Shown: one piece after another, positions 1 through 13,062 of the stretch | How the letters are laid out: every line of letters starts with the position of its first letter | Position numbering within the stretch: the first letter of the stretch is position 1 | The notes under the pieces: generated by a model | Seen by the model: the letters and a program-made list of their open reading frames with translations, nothing else | Told to the model about the DNA's origin: nothing | The model's database searches: none | Assembly: GCF_910592395.1 (NCBI RefSeq) | Contig: NC_088312.1 | Coordinates: 20,901,292 to 20,965,291 of the forward strand | From: Lineus longissimus | Lineage: Eukaryota; Nemertea; Pilidiophora; Heteronemertea; Lineidae | Length of the DNA: 64,000 nt | Direction: 5' to 3' | Program-made: the position numbers and the translations under genes

Positions 1-769
1 AGTTTCGGCCTAGTTGCTTGAAGCATTATGCCACTTATACTTAATATATATTCATATCATTTGCTGTGCTGAAGTAATTTTTTCTTACCCTTTTCATATT
101 TGGTTCTCGAATTTGTGGCATTTTGATGAACTCTCATATCGGTATAACTATACACTCTGAATACTAAAAGATGATACCAAATCAAGAGTGATCTTATCGA
201 TCAGCCATTATGACATTCCACAAACATACCAACACATTGTTCACTCGGCAGGACATCAGGTACTATATCGAATAAAAACATACCAACATCATATTTCTCA
301 TACTTCAGATTGGGAGGAAATGAAAAGTGCATCAAGTTTTTATGGATCGCAGGTGGTTGTTAGATGGTGGTCCGCAATGGTTTCAGCTGGTGAGAAGCTT
401 GGAATGTTCATGGGAAGATATTTCAATAAGGTTGTTTCCATCTTCAAGCAATTACTGAACTATTTTTATTTTGTTCAATCTTTTGATCACTATTTTCATA
501 CCACAATTGGATGGATTATTATGATACACACACTCTTAGAAATAACGGTTTTTGATGTTGTGGACCTTTAAATATTGGCCACCAGGCATTCAAGGGCATC
601 ACATCCGGACTTCGCCATGCTTCAACTCCCGCTCGTTACTCCGAACACACGAGGGAGTAACCAGTCAAGCACACGTTTGCACGGCCGGAGAAGCCAACAT
701 TTACCCCAGTTTTTCTCAGGATGCTTCCAAGGGGAACGAAGCTAAGACGCCATGCGATGACCAACTTAC
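1..769. other. No supported exon; 3' intron of RERG-like gene
   Basis: This stretch lies downstream, on the minus strand, of the third coding exon of the RERG-like GTPase. I looked on the minus strand for the next expected segment (the part of the G domain around the NKxD motif) and found nothing matching. Open frames here look like chance. The remaining exons presumably lie left of the window. Confidence 0.5.
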
Positions 770-3700
770 CTTTTTATTCGCCGAGTCGAGGACTTCCAAT
801 TCTATATGAGAATCGTTGATCGCCAGACATTGCTTGTAGACAAGATCTGCAAAGAAAGAAATGGTTCATCTGGTGAAAATAGGAAATCATATGATGACTT
901 TTGTTTCCGCGTTGATAAATTTCATCCTCATCAGGTCTCTGTGACCCTGATGGAGCATGTCGTACTCCTGAATTGACATAATCGTTCAAACCGCGCCCGT
1001 CTGGTCTTCAGGGTTGACCATAGGCACAACCATTTTGCCTAGAACTTTCAAGGGAAGAAGTCTGTTCTCTATCATAAGCAGAGGTTTACCATTTACGGTA
1101 CGTATAGCCTTATATCTTTGTCCATTCGCGTCCCTGTGGAATTTTTACGTGAAGGCTTAAAATAAATGCTGGCCATAATCTGCGGTAGCTGGCTGCTAAA
1201 AGGATTTTCACCAGGACCATCTAACGTTGATTGTATATGTCAATGTCAGCATCGCTATCAGGATCCGGCCACACCATTTGATCAGGAAGGCCGATCGATA
1301 TAGTTTATAAAGTGTCAATAACTGATTTGCCTGGACAGCAGGTCGTGACCCAGATATATGCTTTCCCTTCCCGGAAATGTTGGTCGATGTAGTGCAAGGT
1401 TGATGGTTTCCAAGTTGGCTTCCCTGAATCAGACATTATGAAAATCTACTGTGCAGTACAGTGTACGTCAGGCAAACTAGTGGTTGGTATTTTCAGACGT
1501 GCGAATTCTAGGATTACAAGTGATATATACCCGGGGATATATACTTGATATCAAGTATGCTTGCACCAAGTGCTAATCTTCGACCTTCCCTGCAAGACTG
1601 GGTGCAATGACGAGGGAGGCCTATGGGTTTACAAGATATATAAACATGCTCTATCCATACAGTGAAATATGCCTAAGGAGACAAGTTGAAGAAGACCACA
1701 CTAAGGTTTCCAGGAAATTACTTCTGCTGTGAATACTGAGAAGGGGGGTATCCTTTGGTTTTGCTGTATATTCTCTGAATATTCTATCTTAGAGAAATCA
1801 GCTTCTTCGAGATCGATCATCCTAAGAATCAGTATTATTTCGCACTCCTTCGTCATTACAAAAATCAGTATGCAATCTGGCTACCAGTAGGCTACCGTTG
1901 CTAGTTCCGGTATGCCATCTGCCCGTGGTCTGTAGCCATCTAGGGGAGATAAGGAGATTGCAACGAATAGTTTCGCGACTAAAAGTTATTGATACACGAT
2001 TTGATATCATAACCTGCCTGTGACCACCATCCTCGAAAAGCTCGGATTAGTGCAGAGTGTTGGTGTAACGTACAGAATGGTGACCACATCCTGTAATGAA
2101 AATCTCTGTTGGCTTTGCAGAGCAAAAAATCCTATAATATATCTGCTTAGAGAATGCCGAAATCTTGTCAACAGAAAAATAACAGTTCCCATAAAAGGAA
2201 TGCTTTCAGCACATCCTCCACATCTTCAGCGCAATAATTTCGACATGATGATTTTGAAGGAATGCTTGCTACCTCTTTTGATCCACTTCAACCCAAAATT
2301 GCAGGAAGCACCAGTTCATTTTGTATTCTCTCCATTGGAAAATACACTATTGATTGAATCGATCTTGGTGAAGCCAGCTTCAATCACTGTGTTAGCTTAG
2401 CTACTTGTCGGACAAGAACTACCTTGTTTTAGATTCAACCGCTCAGAATGTGTCGAATACCTTTCTATTTTTAAGCAACATCATTTTGCAGTTTTGTCCA
2501 TCCTGCTTGGGGGCTTACCTGTACTACATTTACATGTAGTTTTCTATAAGAATCTACTGCTTTTTCTGGCGAGGATAACGTGGGGTAAACCTTTTTGAGA
2601 CTTGAACGAATCTTACCTGCATTCGAGTCGTATTCTCCGATGAAACGCTTCGTCAGAAACCTGACCGTCACCGCTATAAAGATAGAAAGGAAATTTCATG
2701 ATTAGAATATTTGCAAAAAAGTACGATGAGAATATCTCCTGTCCTCATTCTGTGTTTATCGAATTGAGGGTGGTGCCCAAACCATACAGCCCGATGAGAC
2801 AGGCCTATTGACTCCCGTTTCGTGGGAGAGGGGGGGGGTCGATCTTGTCAAGATTAACCCTGATTATTGTTTTAAAAGACAGTAGAACACGGCAAATATC
2901 AACACAGAAGAACGACCAAATTGATTGATACCCCAACCATGACCCAGAGGCTCCTTCAAATATCAGTAAAATTCCAACAAACTTGTTTGATGGGAGGTCT
3001 TTGGCCTTACCCTTACTTTACGAAATGGCTAATTTGCTGGCAGTTGCCAAGTTGGCCTCCAAGCTTCCACAAGGAATGCAAATTGGACTCCATGTGAAGT
3101 ACAATTAACCAAAATATGTATTTGTAGAGAATATATTGTATTTGGCATGTTGCACTGTAGTAGTGCACTGTCACAATGTACATAGGTTCCGTCACCTTGG
3201 GGTGGATAGTTGATAAGCAGCCCTGAGAATGCTTGCGATTCGCTGCACGGAGTGTCAAGAAAGAAACCACAAAATTAAAAACAACAGGTGTCAGCTTTTC
3301 AGGTAAAATCTCCGGAAGAAAGAGTTGATCAAAATATGAAAGATGGGCAACATTTTTGGCAAATTCTTGCGATATTTTCGCGGAACTGGAAGGAATGCCA
3401 TTCAGAATGGCGAACGCTTTCATACAAACGCCAATCATATTCCTGAAGGTGTAACTATGTGTGGAGGAGAAAATATTCTTCGCAAGATATTATTTTGGGC
3501 ACCATTCTTATCTGGAAAAGGGAAGTTTCCAAGCAACATAGCTTCAGTTAACAATGAATTGAGGAATACGTAAGAAAACTGGCAATAAAGAAGGTCTCAC
3601 CTTCAGTTCAAGTTAACGACAATATCAATCAAGTCACGATATGGCAGGACGAACTGTTTTCCACATTTGGACGAATTGGAACGAATTCGGAGCTGGAAGA

Positions 3701-6700
3701 GGAGGGAATAACAGCGTATCCTCAAAAATAATAAAACATATTCCTTCTTAGAAACAGACCTTTCCAAATTGACTTTGCCCTCTCCAATAATAGGTGGACA
3801 GAGGGAGCACTTTTACCGCTGAATGCCTCCTTCCATCCTTGAATACCAGAGTCCGTATGCTCCTCCCCTTGGACACGATATTGACGGTCATTGCCGAGTG
3901 TTGGCCTGAAGTTTAGGATGGGCTCCTTTAAGAAATAAGTTATTTCTCCCCCAAAGTATAGTTGATATTTTGACCCAAGATTCAGCGAGGAGAGGGTCGA
4001 GCAAAGTCGCCCAACTCTCACCTTTAGCCAAGTTTTTCTCTAACTACAATTTCTGCCTAAATTTACGTTTTCCAATTCTGAGGCATTCTTGTTTTTACCA
4101 ATAATGAACCCCCCGAAGACGTTCATTAACTCTCATTATCGTTTCCCATATCGAGACCAGGAATTTTCCGTAAAATATGAGATGTTGCATGCAGCTCAGA
4201 GTTACTCCCAGCTGTGGAATACTTTCACATTCGTTAAGGTCGCAGCAAGGCTCCGTGGGAGAGACCCGAAAGGTATTTCATACATTTCGGCATTTTCTTC
4301 GGAGAAACTTGCAGGATCGTGATCTTTTAAAAATATTTCTCATAACTTCCTGTTTTGTTATTGACGGTTAATCCTTACTTAGAAAGCATAGCTTGGTGAA
4401 GCAATGGGGAACAATAGTGAGAGTGTGCAGAGAATTTAAAACATTTTGTCTAACATTTTACCCACAGGAAGAAAGGTTTGAAAGTGTTTCAGCTACGAAA
4501 AACCCTACTACAAAGCGTAAATGAAATCAGAAGGCACCATGTTTGCTTTTGGGAATGGGTGAATGGCAACATTCATCTTCCACAACCTCCAGCTGTAGGC
4601 TTTCAGAGTACTAGAAAATAATTTCTCCCCAGACCCGCCGTCTCGTCATTCGGAGTCCGTATCCACGCGCCTGGAGTGCCCGCAGCCTCGTTGACCACAA
4701 AATATGTTTAATCAACACGAGCGTATCGCTTCCATCAAACATTTGCCAATCACCAATGGTAATATTTACCTAGATACACTTAATAAAACGGTAAGTAACA
4801 AATATGAACGTATACATCGGGTGCACAGTAAACAGGACTCTTTCGCAATCAGCAGCCTTGACATTTCAGGGCCGTATTTTGCAAAATGCTCGTCCAAAAT
4901 ATGCGTGAAAAACACATTTATTGGGAGTACTTGCGGAAATACGCCCCTGCATTTCGATCATGGCGCAGTGTGTTTTCATGGCATGACAGTTTCGGACACG
5001 ATTTTCGTTCGCCTCTCCGTGCTTATATCCAAAAGCGCTTCGTCACGGCGCTAATACATGTATATATGTATTATGGTATGAACTATTTACTAGTTTTACT
5101 AATTAATACATAAGGATCTTGTGGCCCAAACGTGGTCAGGGATCATAAGTATGACGAACCCAACAGCACCATCATTTTGCCTATTGCAGTGTTGGAGGGG
5201 TAGGTAAGCAAGTATCTTTCAAAGGCAAACCAATACAGTTATGTGCTTCCTTGGGTAAATAGATGCCTTTACCCAATGTAATCATCATATTTCAAGAACG
5301 ATAATTGTTTTTGTTTTGAAATAGACATGCAGTTCCAAGAAACATTGACCACTATATAGTATATCATTTGCGTTTATCCAATGGCGAAGCATGGCCAATT
5401 TGTAATTCCCAGGGTCAGATATGTTGGTAAACAAACACCAACAGAAGAGGCCGAGAAATAAATAGTTCCATCGAAGTGCAACACAATAATAAATGTCTAA
5501 ACATGTTTACGATTTACATTTTGTAAAGGATGTACAGGAAAAGCTGTAAATCTCTACGTGAAATGGTCCGTTTCTTTCTTGTTGGTCTCAAGGTATCGTC
5601 TGCCAATACAACCTCGTTTTCTAGTGCATATTTGTGCGTTGATGGGTACACAATGCAGAAGAATGTCACACCTGGAGGCGTGGTGATGTCTTTTTCGTTT
5701 CGGGAAAGCAATTCAGATGAAAAACCTTGCCCAATCCCGGAGCCAATACACAGTCAGATTCCTCACGAGTCTGATGAGTTTACTGATGAGCGTTACGATC
5801 TTGAATATTTCGACTTGCATTCCAATTTCAACCAATTGGTCTAAAATGCAGAAAATACCATTCCCAACCCTGGGCAATGTTTTCAAGGATCAGAAACAAG
5901 ATTTTAATGAGCTGAGAAATGCCAGACAAGATTCTGAACTATTTTGATGGCACGAGCAGCGCGGGCGAGCAGGTAGGTGAGAATAGTCTTGCTCAGCTAC
6001 GCTCAGTTTTACCTTCAATATTAATTGAAAGTGCCACTCTTCTTGAGCGAGACTGACGAAGATTTCATGTTCCGTTGATTGGAATTATAGCAACTTAGTG
6101 TAGGTGTGGGTGGATAATGCATTGAGCGATTAGGTTGAAACTTGGTTTCGACAGGTATTTCACATGGATTTTCAAACTTGAGATAAAACTTCAGTATTAT
6201 GGTGAAGGATAATTCGAACACGAAAACGCAAACTGGTGAAATGTCCTGATACTGCTATCTGATGGAAAGAAACATCCTGACTCCCATGCGTTTGCCGTCA
6301 CTACTATCGAGATCCACGGGGGAGAAATTGGTCAGTCCACTCTTGACCAAGATAGAAGCAGAATATTCTGGGAAAAGAGTGGACTTGACTAAGGTTTAAG
6401 CTAGACAGTACATGTACTTAGCAACAATAATATCTTGCTTAAGAAGTTAGGAAACGGAATTTAATTACAACACGAAAATTCAACTTTGTTGGTAGGGGTT
6501 CCATTCATTCGGTAGAGGATCGGTTCACAAGGTAATACGAGTTGTAATGAAGTTATTTCTACTTCTACCACCTAGACTCCCGAGGCAATACATTTGACAT
6601 CCTATTCAGTCTACTTTGGTGGGAAGGACAAGACCGATCCACTGCGTCCGGGGTGTACCAGTCTCTATATTCTGAACATAACGGTAGTCCCAGTCAACTG

Positions 6701-7704
6701 TTTTGGTTTTGATTTCAGGAAGTTGTGGGCGCTAGACCAATTATTTTTAAAGCATTTTATCTCCTGCAGGAGTATACTTTTCCTTATCTCCTCCATTCAA
6801 TAGGTTTAGCCATTTGAAGCGCCTCTGCCAAATACAAATGCGTCATACCAACGCGGCAGAAACGAAGCTATTTTCATAGCAGGAGAGCCAAGCCAATGCA
6901 AAAATCTCAAAGTTTAAAATATTTCAGTTTTTACAATGTTTCCCCGTGGTTTTCTCCCAGATTGCGCTTCCAGATACACTTTTCTATCAGAGTCTTTCTT
7001 TCAAATATCTGTGCTGAGGCGAAGCAGCGCTTGAAAGCCGAACCATCGCGTTGGTATAATATCAGCGCTATCCCAGCATGTTAACAAGCTTGGTAAGTTG
7101 CATTTGTACCACTGCCAAGGAATGTTCCATTGAGCAAGTTAAGCTTCCAGTATACTGAAGCTATATTCCTGTGAAATACTTGTGTAATACGTTCTGTTCG
7201 TTGATCAGTGTCAAACGAAGATGTTCCGGTTATCCATGATACCAGCATAGTGTACACTGGCTCTTAGAAATGAAGGTGTTTGAGCGTTCGAAAATGTTTT
7301 TCGTCCAACACAAATAATGTACCCGTAGGGGTTCTTCGGTAAAATGAAAAAACGCTAGTGGTATTTGATGTTATGAAGTACCTATAACGCTAATGGTTGG
7401 GTGGCATATTTGTGTTAGCCAAACTATTAAAGCATTACCATTAAATGTTTTTCATCATTGTACATTGACGTACGTCAGCCGAAGTTGTGTTCACCAATTC
7501 CTTTGGAATGATTCATTGAAAAAGCAAGCTTCCATTTCAAATCGGTCCAATTTGAACAATACTATAGACAATATGACACAAAATGAAGAAACGAAGAATT
7601 CATAAAATGGAAATGGCAAGTTGGTCAAAATTGAAAGTCTTACCAGATTTTCCGACGTGGTCGTCGCCGAGCACGACAAGCTTCACGCTATTCATTTTCA
7701 CCAT
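770..7704 (-). CDS. RERGL: RERG/RERGL-like Ras-family small GTPase (5' three exons, partial)
   Basis: Three minus-strand coding exons join in phase: 7704-7644, 2673-2617 and 846-770. Exon 1 encodes MVKMNSVKLVVLG and a P-loop GDDHVGKS, and ends after one base of a codon at a GTAAGA donor. Exon 2 encodes VRFLTKRFIGEYDSN, the switch I block typical of the RERG/RASL11/RERGL group. Exon 3 encodes LVYKQCLAINDSHIELEVLD followed by SANKK, and ends in phase 0 at GTAAGT. The acceptors are CTTTATAG and TTCTTTGCAG. The closest remembered relative is RERGL, which also begins MN-VKL and also lacks a normal switch II. Here the canonical DTAGQE of Ras reads DSANKK, so the catalytic glutamine is absent. Such proteins bind guanine nucleotide but are expected to hydrolyse GTP poorly (inference). 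The second ATG at 7695 is an alternative start and matches the RERGL N-terminus better. The C-terminal half (NKxD, SAK) is outside the window. Family assignment is good; the exact orthologue is uncertain. Confidence 0.78.
847..2616 (-). other. Intron 2 of RERG-like gene, no further feature seen
   Basis: About 1.8 kb between coding exons 2 and 3 of the GTPase, with minus-strand GT donor at 2616 and AG acceptor at 847. A 126-codon plus-strand open frame at 2020-2400 resembles no family I know and is probably chance. Confidence 0.6.
2674..7643 (-). other. Intron 1 of RERG-like gene, no further feature seen
   Basis: A 5-kb intron between the P-loop exon and the switch I exon. Large first introns are common in this family. 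Several open frames of 60-140 codons occur on both strands but none shows recognisable motifs or a conserved exon structure. Near 6627-6650 a segment resembles the end of the inverted-repeat element at 13642-14148, so old transposon debris is likely. Confidence 0.5.
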
Positions 7705-9614
7705 CGGGATGTTATAAAAACCTCAACGGAAAACAGAGAAATTGTGGGTAATATAACTCCGAGCGAACATCTGCATCGTTATGAGTTGCTTCCAGCGTCC
7801 GAAACTGTTTTATCTGGTCTGCGAGCACGTGATTAGATCGCTACCTCGTCCCGCCTGCCCGTGAGAAGGGTGTTATAGCACACCAGTGCAGAGGCAGCTG
7901 TATTTCTCCAGCCTGTGGATGAGGTTCAGAAAGCTAAACCTTGTTCCGATGTTTTATTCTGTATATTCAGCGCCTGCATCACGTTGTCCTTTATGTCTGT
8001 GGACGAGCTTGTCGTCTGTAAAGACCATCTGCTCAAGAACGAACCGGAACCCCAGCTCTACAACTCACAGGAAACAGCATCAAATGACATACATACATGT
8101 ATAGTGATAAACAGTAGCAATCAGGTTTAATGGCGGGTTTTATAGCGTAAGAGGTTATAAATATTAACTACTGTTACAATGTTGCTATTGGTCTGATGCT
8201 TCATCGCGGATGCTCCCAAGTACATATAATTTTAAGTTGATTTCCCTGGAAAAATACCTCAGATTTTGTAGCATTCCACCTTTTTTTTAATCTTATATGA
8301 ACTTACTGCGGACAAATTTTGAGCATCTGGCCTGGAGGGTCTGGTTGGAAGACTGATCGCGGACATTCCTGGTACCATTAATGATGGTGAAACCGGTAAC
8401 GCTATGACTGTAAGATACCATATCGCGGCCGCACGAGGAAATCTCGTTGATCAATTAGCGAGAAAAGTCAGAATTTATGGATTAAAAATACGTGACGAGA
8501 TTTAGGAGCATTCGTACCCGGCTTATTTGCACGAATTTTTAGAATTTATCATATGAACGAATTGTGGACTTCAGTATACCTTTGAGAGCTCGAGGGTGGG
8601 CCGGGCCCCGAAAGTTTTATTAAAGAGGCGATATGAATAATGCTTTTATCTCAAACAACACGTGGCCTTTCTGAACAAAATTAAAGTTAAAGCAGTTGAT
8701 AGTCTTTATTCATATCATATAGGCCTACCCAAGGGCTAACATGCATTGGTTTTAAAGTCTTTTTGTTTCTAATGTTTTTGATGATATCGGCTCTGTAATG
8801 CATATCAACAGATTCGTGAAATCAGAGTACATTAGAACATGTCACTTTCACACAATTACATATTCGGAATTCATCAGAAGGTCACCCATGGCAATACCAA
8901 GTTCATCCAAGCCTATGGGTACAGAATTACGTCGCTTCGCCGAATCACTGACTGGTCTCTTTCACTCGCCTTGACTTACGTAAGCGCCGAGTACTATGAA
9001 AAGCCCTCCGCTGGTCACAGTCAGACATTTCTCGACAGAGTTTCAAGACGTTCGGACAGTCTGAAAGGTAAGCAAGGCATTTCCCGATTTTGTCGATCTT
9101 ATTTTACTTTCCCCGAGGCCATTGAAATACTTTTCCGTGTCGCAACTAGACCCAAACCTCCGCCCACAGCATGTCCTCAATTTGTCAAGCTCGCTGTCTC
9201 CTTACTTGAACAATTGCAAACACGCCCGTCTTGGAACTTGAAATCCTAAGCAATTGGCAGAGTGATAATACCATTGGCATAGTGAATGTCAATTTTGGGG
9301 GACTGTTCTTTGTTTTCCAGACAACCAAGGTTCTTCATTTTGAAGGTGTTCGAATATCTTTTAAGATTTTAAGTTTACCAGGGAGGCTGTTCTCTGGAAA
9401 GCAAAAAACTCCCTCCCACTCCCTCCCACCCTTGAAATTGGCAGTCTTCTCGTTATGAAAAGCGTAACTCAAGTTCTAGTCCAAATGGCTGCATCTATAA
9501 TGATTATATCTACGACCCTATGACCCTTTTTGCACGGCATTGTAAATATCTGGAAACGACCCTTGCCTTGGATGGGTCAATGACGCGTTCATATTTTTTG
9601 CTTCAGATTCTAAT
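7705..9614. other. Intergenic region between divergent genes
   Basis: This separates the minus-strand GTPase start from the plus-strand secreted-protein start and should contain both promoters. No TATA box or CpG-rich core stands out. An open frame at 8839-9068 is followed exactly by GTAAGC and could be a 5' exon, but the peptide is unrecognised. Confidence 0.35.
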
Positions 9615-12600
9615 ATGTGGTTTAAGAGTACGATCTGCGTTTTGTTGGTGGTTTGGGTTGGAAATGGCTTCGCTTTGCCTCTCGATCTGCGCAACGAGAA
9701 TGCGCTAGTGTCCTCTTCGTCGAGTACGGACTCCATCGGTAAGTTGAAAAAATGCCTTTTGGTCAATTCCTTTTATGAAATTGCATCGAATTCGGGGGGC
9801 AAGAATGTTCTTCATGATGAATTGTGTTACATCAAGTAGTTACACGTAAACTGCAAATAGCGACTTTGATAATTACGAGAATGTCCTATCCCATAGCAGT
9901 AAAAGTTTTATAACTGATTGGACTTCAAGGTGGCCAGGCCTACTTCCTTCAGTCCTGCTAACTGGAGGAAACTCGTGAACTAAAAGGTTGCTATACCGCT
10001 CAAGTTTATTTTTGTGTGAGCTTTTGTTTAGAGTCTAGTCGCGGTTTTTTTGCTCGGCCCCCGAAATCGCAACCGTTCAAAATTTGCCCACCCTTCACCA
10101 AGGACCAGTAACGTGTGCGAGGGGAAGCATATGACTGACTTGTATTGCCTCTTGATATTTCAGAAGACCTGGATATCTCGTCTTTGAGGAATCGCGTGAC
10201 CGACATAATGGCTGGGATCAAGGAGGTACAGGAGTTGAAGGAAAACTTGTCGGACAAGTTGAAGGAAAGTGGTCTTGCTGAAAGTGATCCCGGTAAGTCA
10301 TTGTTCGTTGTTTATTGCAGTTCAATGATTTTTCAATCCTCCTGTCGTGGTCCAACTGGTATGAAAAACCATATCTCATGCCCAAGTGGTTCCTTTAACC
10401 CGAAAGAACCTAGTCGAAGGTTACTTGCCCACAATCACTCGGACAATCTTCAGGTGTTTTTGCGCTTCATTTCAGGCTTCCAAGAATACTTGGAGAACTT
10501 GAATGTGGAGCTGACGAACCAAATAGAAGACTATTTGAAGGAGTTTGAGCGGATCAAGAGTCAAATCGCGGAGCTTTTGAAGAAAGAAGTTGCCGGTAAG
10601 TACAGTTTTGAGGTCGAGGGCCGGGGCAGTCTCTTGAATTATTGCAGGTATTGTACACCTCGGACACGGAAATCGACCAGACTCTCTTTAAATCCTTGCC
10701 CACCCTCGCCCCCGGTCTATTAAAATCTGATCTCTCGATCGACTGCGGTTAAACCGATAAAGGATATTAATCGCAGGCCTTTGTGAGCATAGATCATTGC
10801 CGCTGGTATACCTGATCACCGCAAACGAGATTGCTCCACAAATCGCTCGCTTTCGCGTCTCCATGTTCTGTTCAACTATCTAGAGCCACTAGGGGTTAGA
10901 TTTGCTTCGTCCTCATTGCAGATACTCCAAAAGGACCAGAACTCACTTCTGATGACGCATCCTCTGCAACATCTTCCCAGATGGACAACGCCGCAGATGA
11001 TCGCGAAAGGCAATTTAGGTTTCCGCCTTTTCCCACCGTCTCGAACAACGACGTGACTAATTACCAGACTAAAGACCACGTCCTTGCCGGTTTTATTTCA
11101 CTAGTCGGTGATTGTCCCGGAATCGAAAAAGACATAATAAAAATCCCAAAAAGTGGCGACTTGTATGATCTTGGTGTAGACAGCCTGAGAGAAGAATGCG
11201 CCAGAGTGTGTCGACACTTTGACGAATGTAAAGCGTTCTTGTTTGTTCCCACGTTCTACGATGGCGCCCCCTATTGCATCCTGAAACGCGATTCCTGTTT
11301 AAACGGTCTTGCACACTCAGATGACGACTTTTTGGAATTTTACCGAAAGGACGTGGCCCCGGATGTTGTCATCGGAGATAGGTCTGTCGAGGTTGCCCAG
11401 GATAATGGTAAAGAAGCAGCAGCCAAGAAACTCTCCAGGAGGCCTACAGCAGTACCTGGAACAAGCACAGTGTTGGCTGACTTGGAGGATCGAGTGACGG
11501 ATCTTGTTAAGAAGATTGAGGTGGTAAAGGAAATAATGGAAGAAGTGACGACAAAGCTGCAAACCGTTGATGAAAAAGATACCAGTAAGTTGACTAAATA
11601 TTACCGGTTTCTAGCCACAATTTAAGACTCGCCCGAATCTTCCAAACGAATTTCAGTCTAGGTATAGGCTTCCGCCCCTCAATTTTCTCGGCTGCAAAGG
11701 ATTAGAGTATAGGTCCATGCAATCGATAGGTTTTTTTCAATCTAAATGACCATAGCCCATTTATAAATGTTTGGGGGCTCTGGAGGGGCGAACTACTGGT
11801 CGGCCTTCAAAGTTGGGTTTTTATTGACCCTTGCATCAAAACAAAACTGGTTTTTGGGGTTCAGCATTGTTTTCTATACATTGAAACCTTTTGGGCGATT
11901 TGTGGAGATCGGGAAAATGGTGGATTTTTTCTAATTCATCCCGTAGATGATTTCATCGAACTTCATCCGGGACCAGAACATTTTCACGAACGTCTACGAA
12001 CCATGTTAAGGCAATAATGCAATGCATTTTGGGTTGAAATCTATACAATCTGATATTTTCATACCTCATTTCAGACCAGCGAGACTTTTTGGAGAAGATA
12101 GAAAAGAAGCTGGCGAACAAAATGCAGGGGTATTTTCAGATGATCGCGCAGTACAGAGGCGAAATGGCAGAGATTATAAATAATGGAGGCATCAAAGATA
12201 CCGGAGGCATCGAAGATACCGGTAAGATGTTGTAAGCCTACATGTTAAGATGACTGTGTGAACGACATTCGTATTCGCCACTTTCCTATCTGGGACTTCC
12301 TGACTGACGGGTATTGACCAAGAAGAGAGCAATCATGCTTGGTTTGGCCGGCAAACGGCACGACCATGATCACATACGGGGTTTTGATTGGCCAAAACCT
12401 GTCGTTCGAGCGGAAATCCTTTAGCAACATGACTTCCGTTTGAGGAGAGGGGTTAATTCCTGTAACCTTAAAATCATGCCCGCTATTCGTTTATATATAG
12501 ACTTTCACCAGCCGGATCATCTTTTCTGGGCACCATGGGCATTCTTGTTTTCATACGGTGAACATCAATCACACCTTCAGCGCCGAACCACGTAGCTCTA

Positions 12601-13062
12601 CGTGGCCCAAATCCCCCTCCCCTTTGAGACCACATTGTCTTTTCACGGTCTTTTCAGTTCCTGCCTTGCCCTGGAGTGGCGATGGCGCAGTTTCATGAAG
12701 TCCATTTAAAGTTCTGAACTACGCCATCGCCGTCTTCAGGGCACGGTAGGAACTGAAAATGCCGTTTGGTCTTTTCAGTTCCTACCTTGCCCTGAAGATG
12801 GCGATGGCGTAGTTCTTTCATGAAGTCCATGAGACTCCGATAACCAGCTTAAAGAGGGATTTGGGCCACGTAGATCTACGTGGTTCGGCGCTGAAGGTGT
12901 TTTAATCCACTCGGTGTCGGCATCAATTCACTCGGTAGATCGGCATCAGTGTCCTGCTTTATACCTTTCAGTTTCGCCGGCATTGAAGCCTATTGTTAAT
13001 TGCTTTGCTTCATCCTCATTGCAGATCTTCCAAGAGGACCAGAGCCCACCTCCCGAGATTGA
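9615..13062 (+). CDS. Secreted coiled-coil protein with apple/PAN-type domain
   Basis: Six exons fit together, every junction in phase 1: 9615-9738, 10164-10292, 10476-10595, 10922-11584, 12075-12221 and 13025-13062, giving about 406 residues. Residues 1-20 form a signal peptide (MWFKSTICVLLVVWVGNGFA). Exons 2 and 3 encode two amphipathic helices rich in Leu, Glu and Lys (about residues 42-124). Exon 4 encodes a linker, then a cysteine domain at about 189-262 with Cys at 189, 217, 221, 227, 243 and 250; its spacing and the CRHFDECKAFLF and YCILKRDSC blocks resemble apple/PAN domains, which bind proteins or glycans outside cells. The end of exon 4 and exon 5 carry a second pair of helices resembling the first (RVTDIMAGIKEV and RVTDLVKKIEVV). 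The last exon adds 12 codons and a stop and looks like a decayed copy of the start of exon 4. Likely an oligomeric extracellular or mucus/matrix protein (inference). I do not recognise a named gene. Confidence 0.72.
12571..12900. mobile_element. MITE-like element with 44-bp terminal inverted repeats
   Basis: A 330-bp block in intron 5 of the coiled-coil/apple gene. Its ends are inverted copies: left begins ACACCTTCAGCGCCGAACCA, right ends TGGTTCGGCGCTGAAGGTGT, continuing inward through a CCACGTAG-TCTACGTGG palindrome for about 44 bp. The interior holds three copies of a roughly 45-bp module containing TTCAGTTCCT and GGCGATGGCG, two direct and one inverted. No open reading frame is present, so it would be non-autonomous. 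A clear target-site duplication was not found. Confidence 0.75.

Noticed and set aside
2020-2400. 126-codon plus-strand frame
   Set aside because: No family resemblance; it lies in the intron of the minus-strand GTPase and has no splice context.
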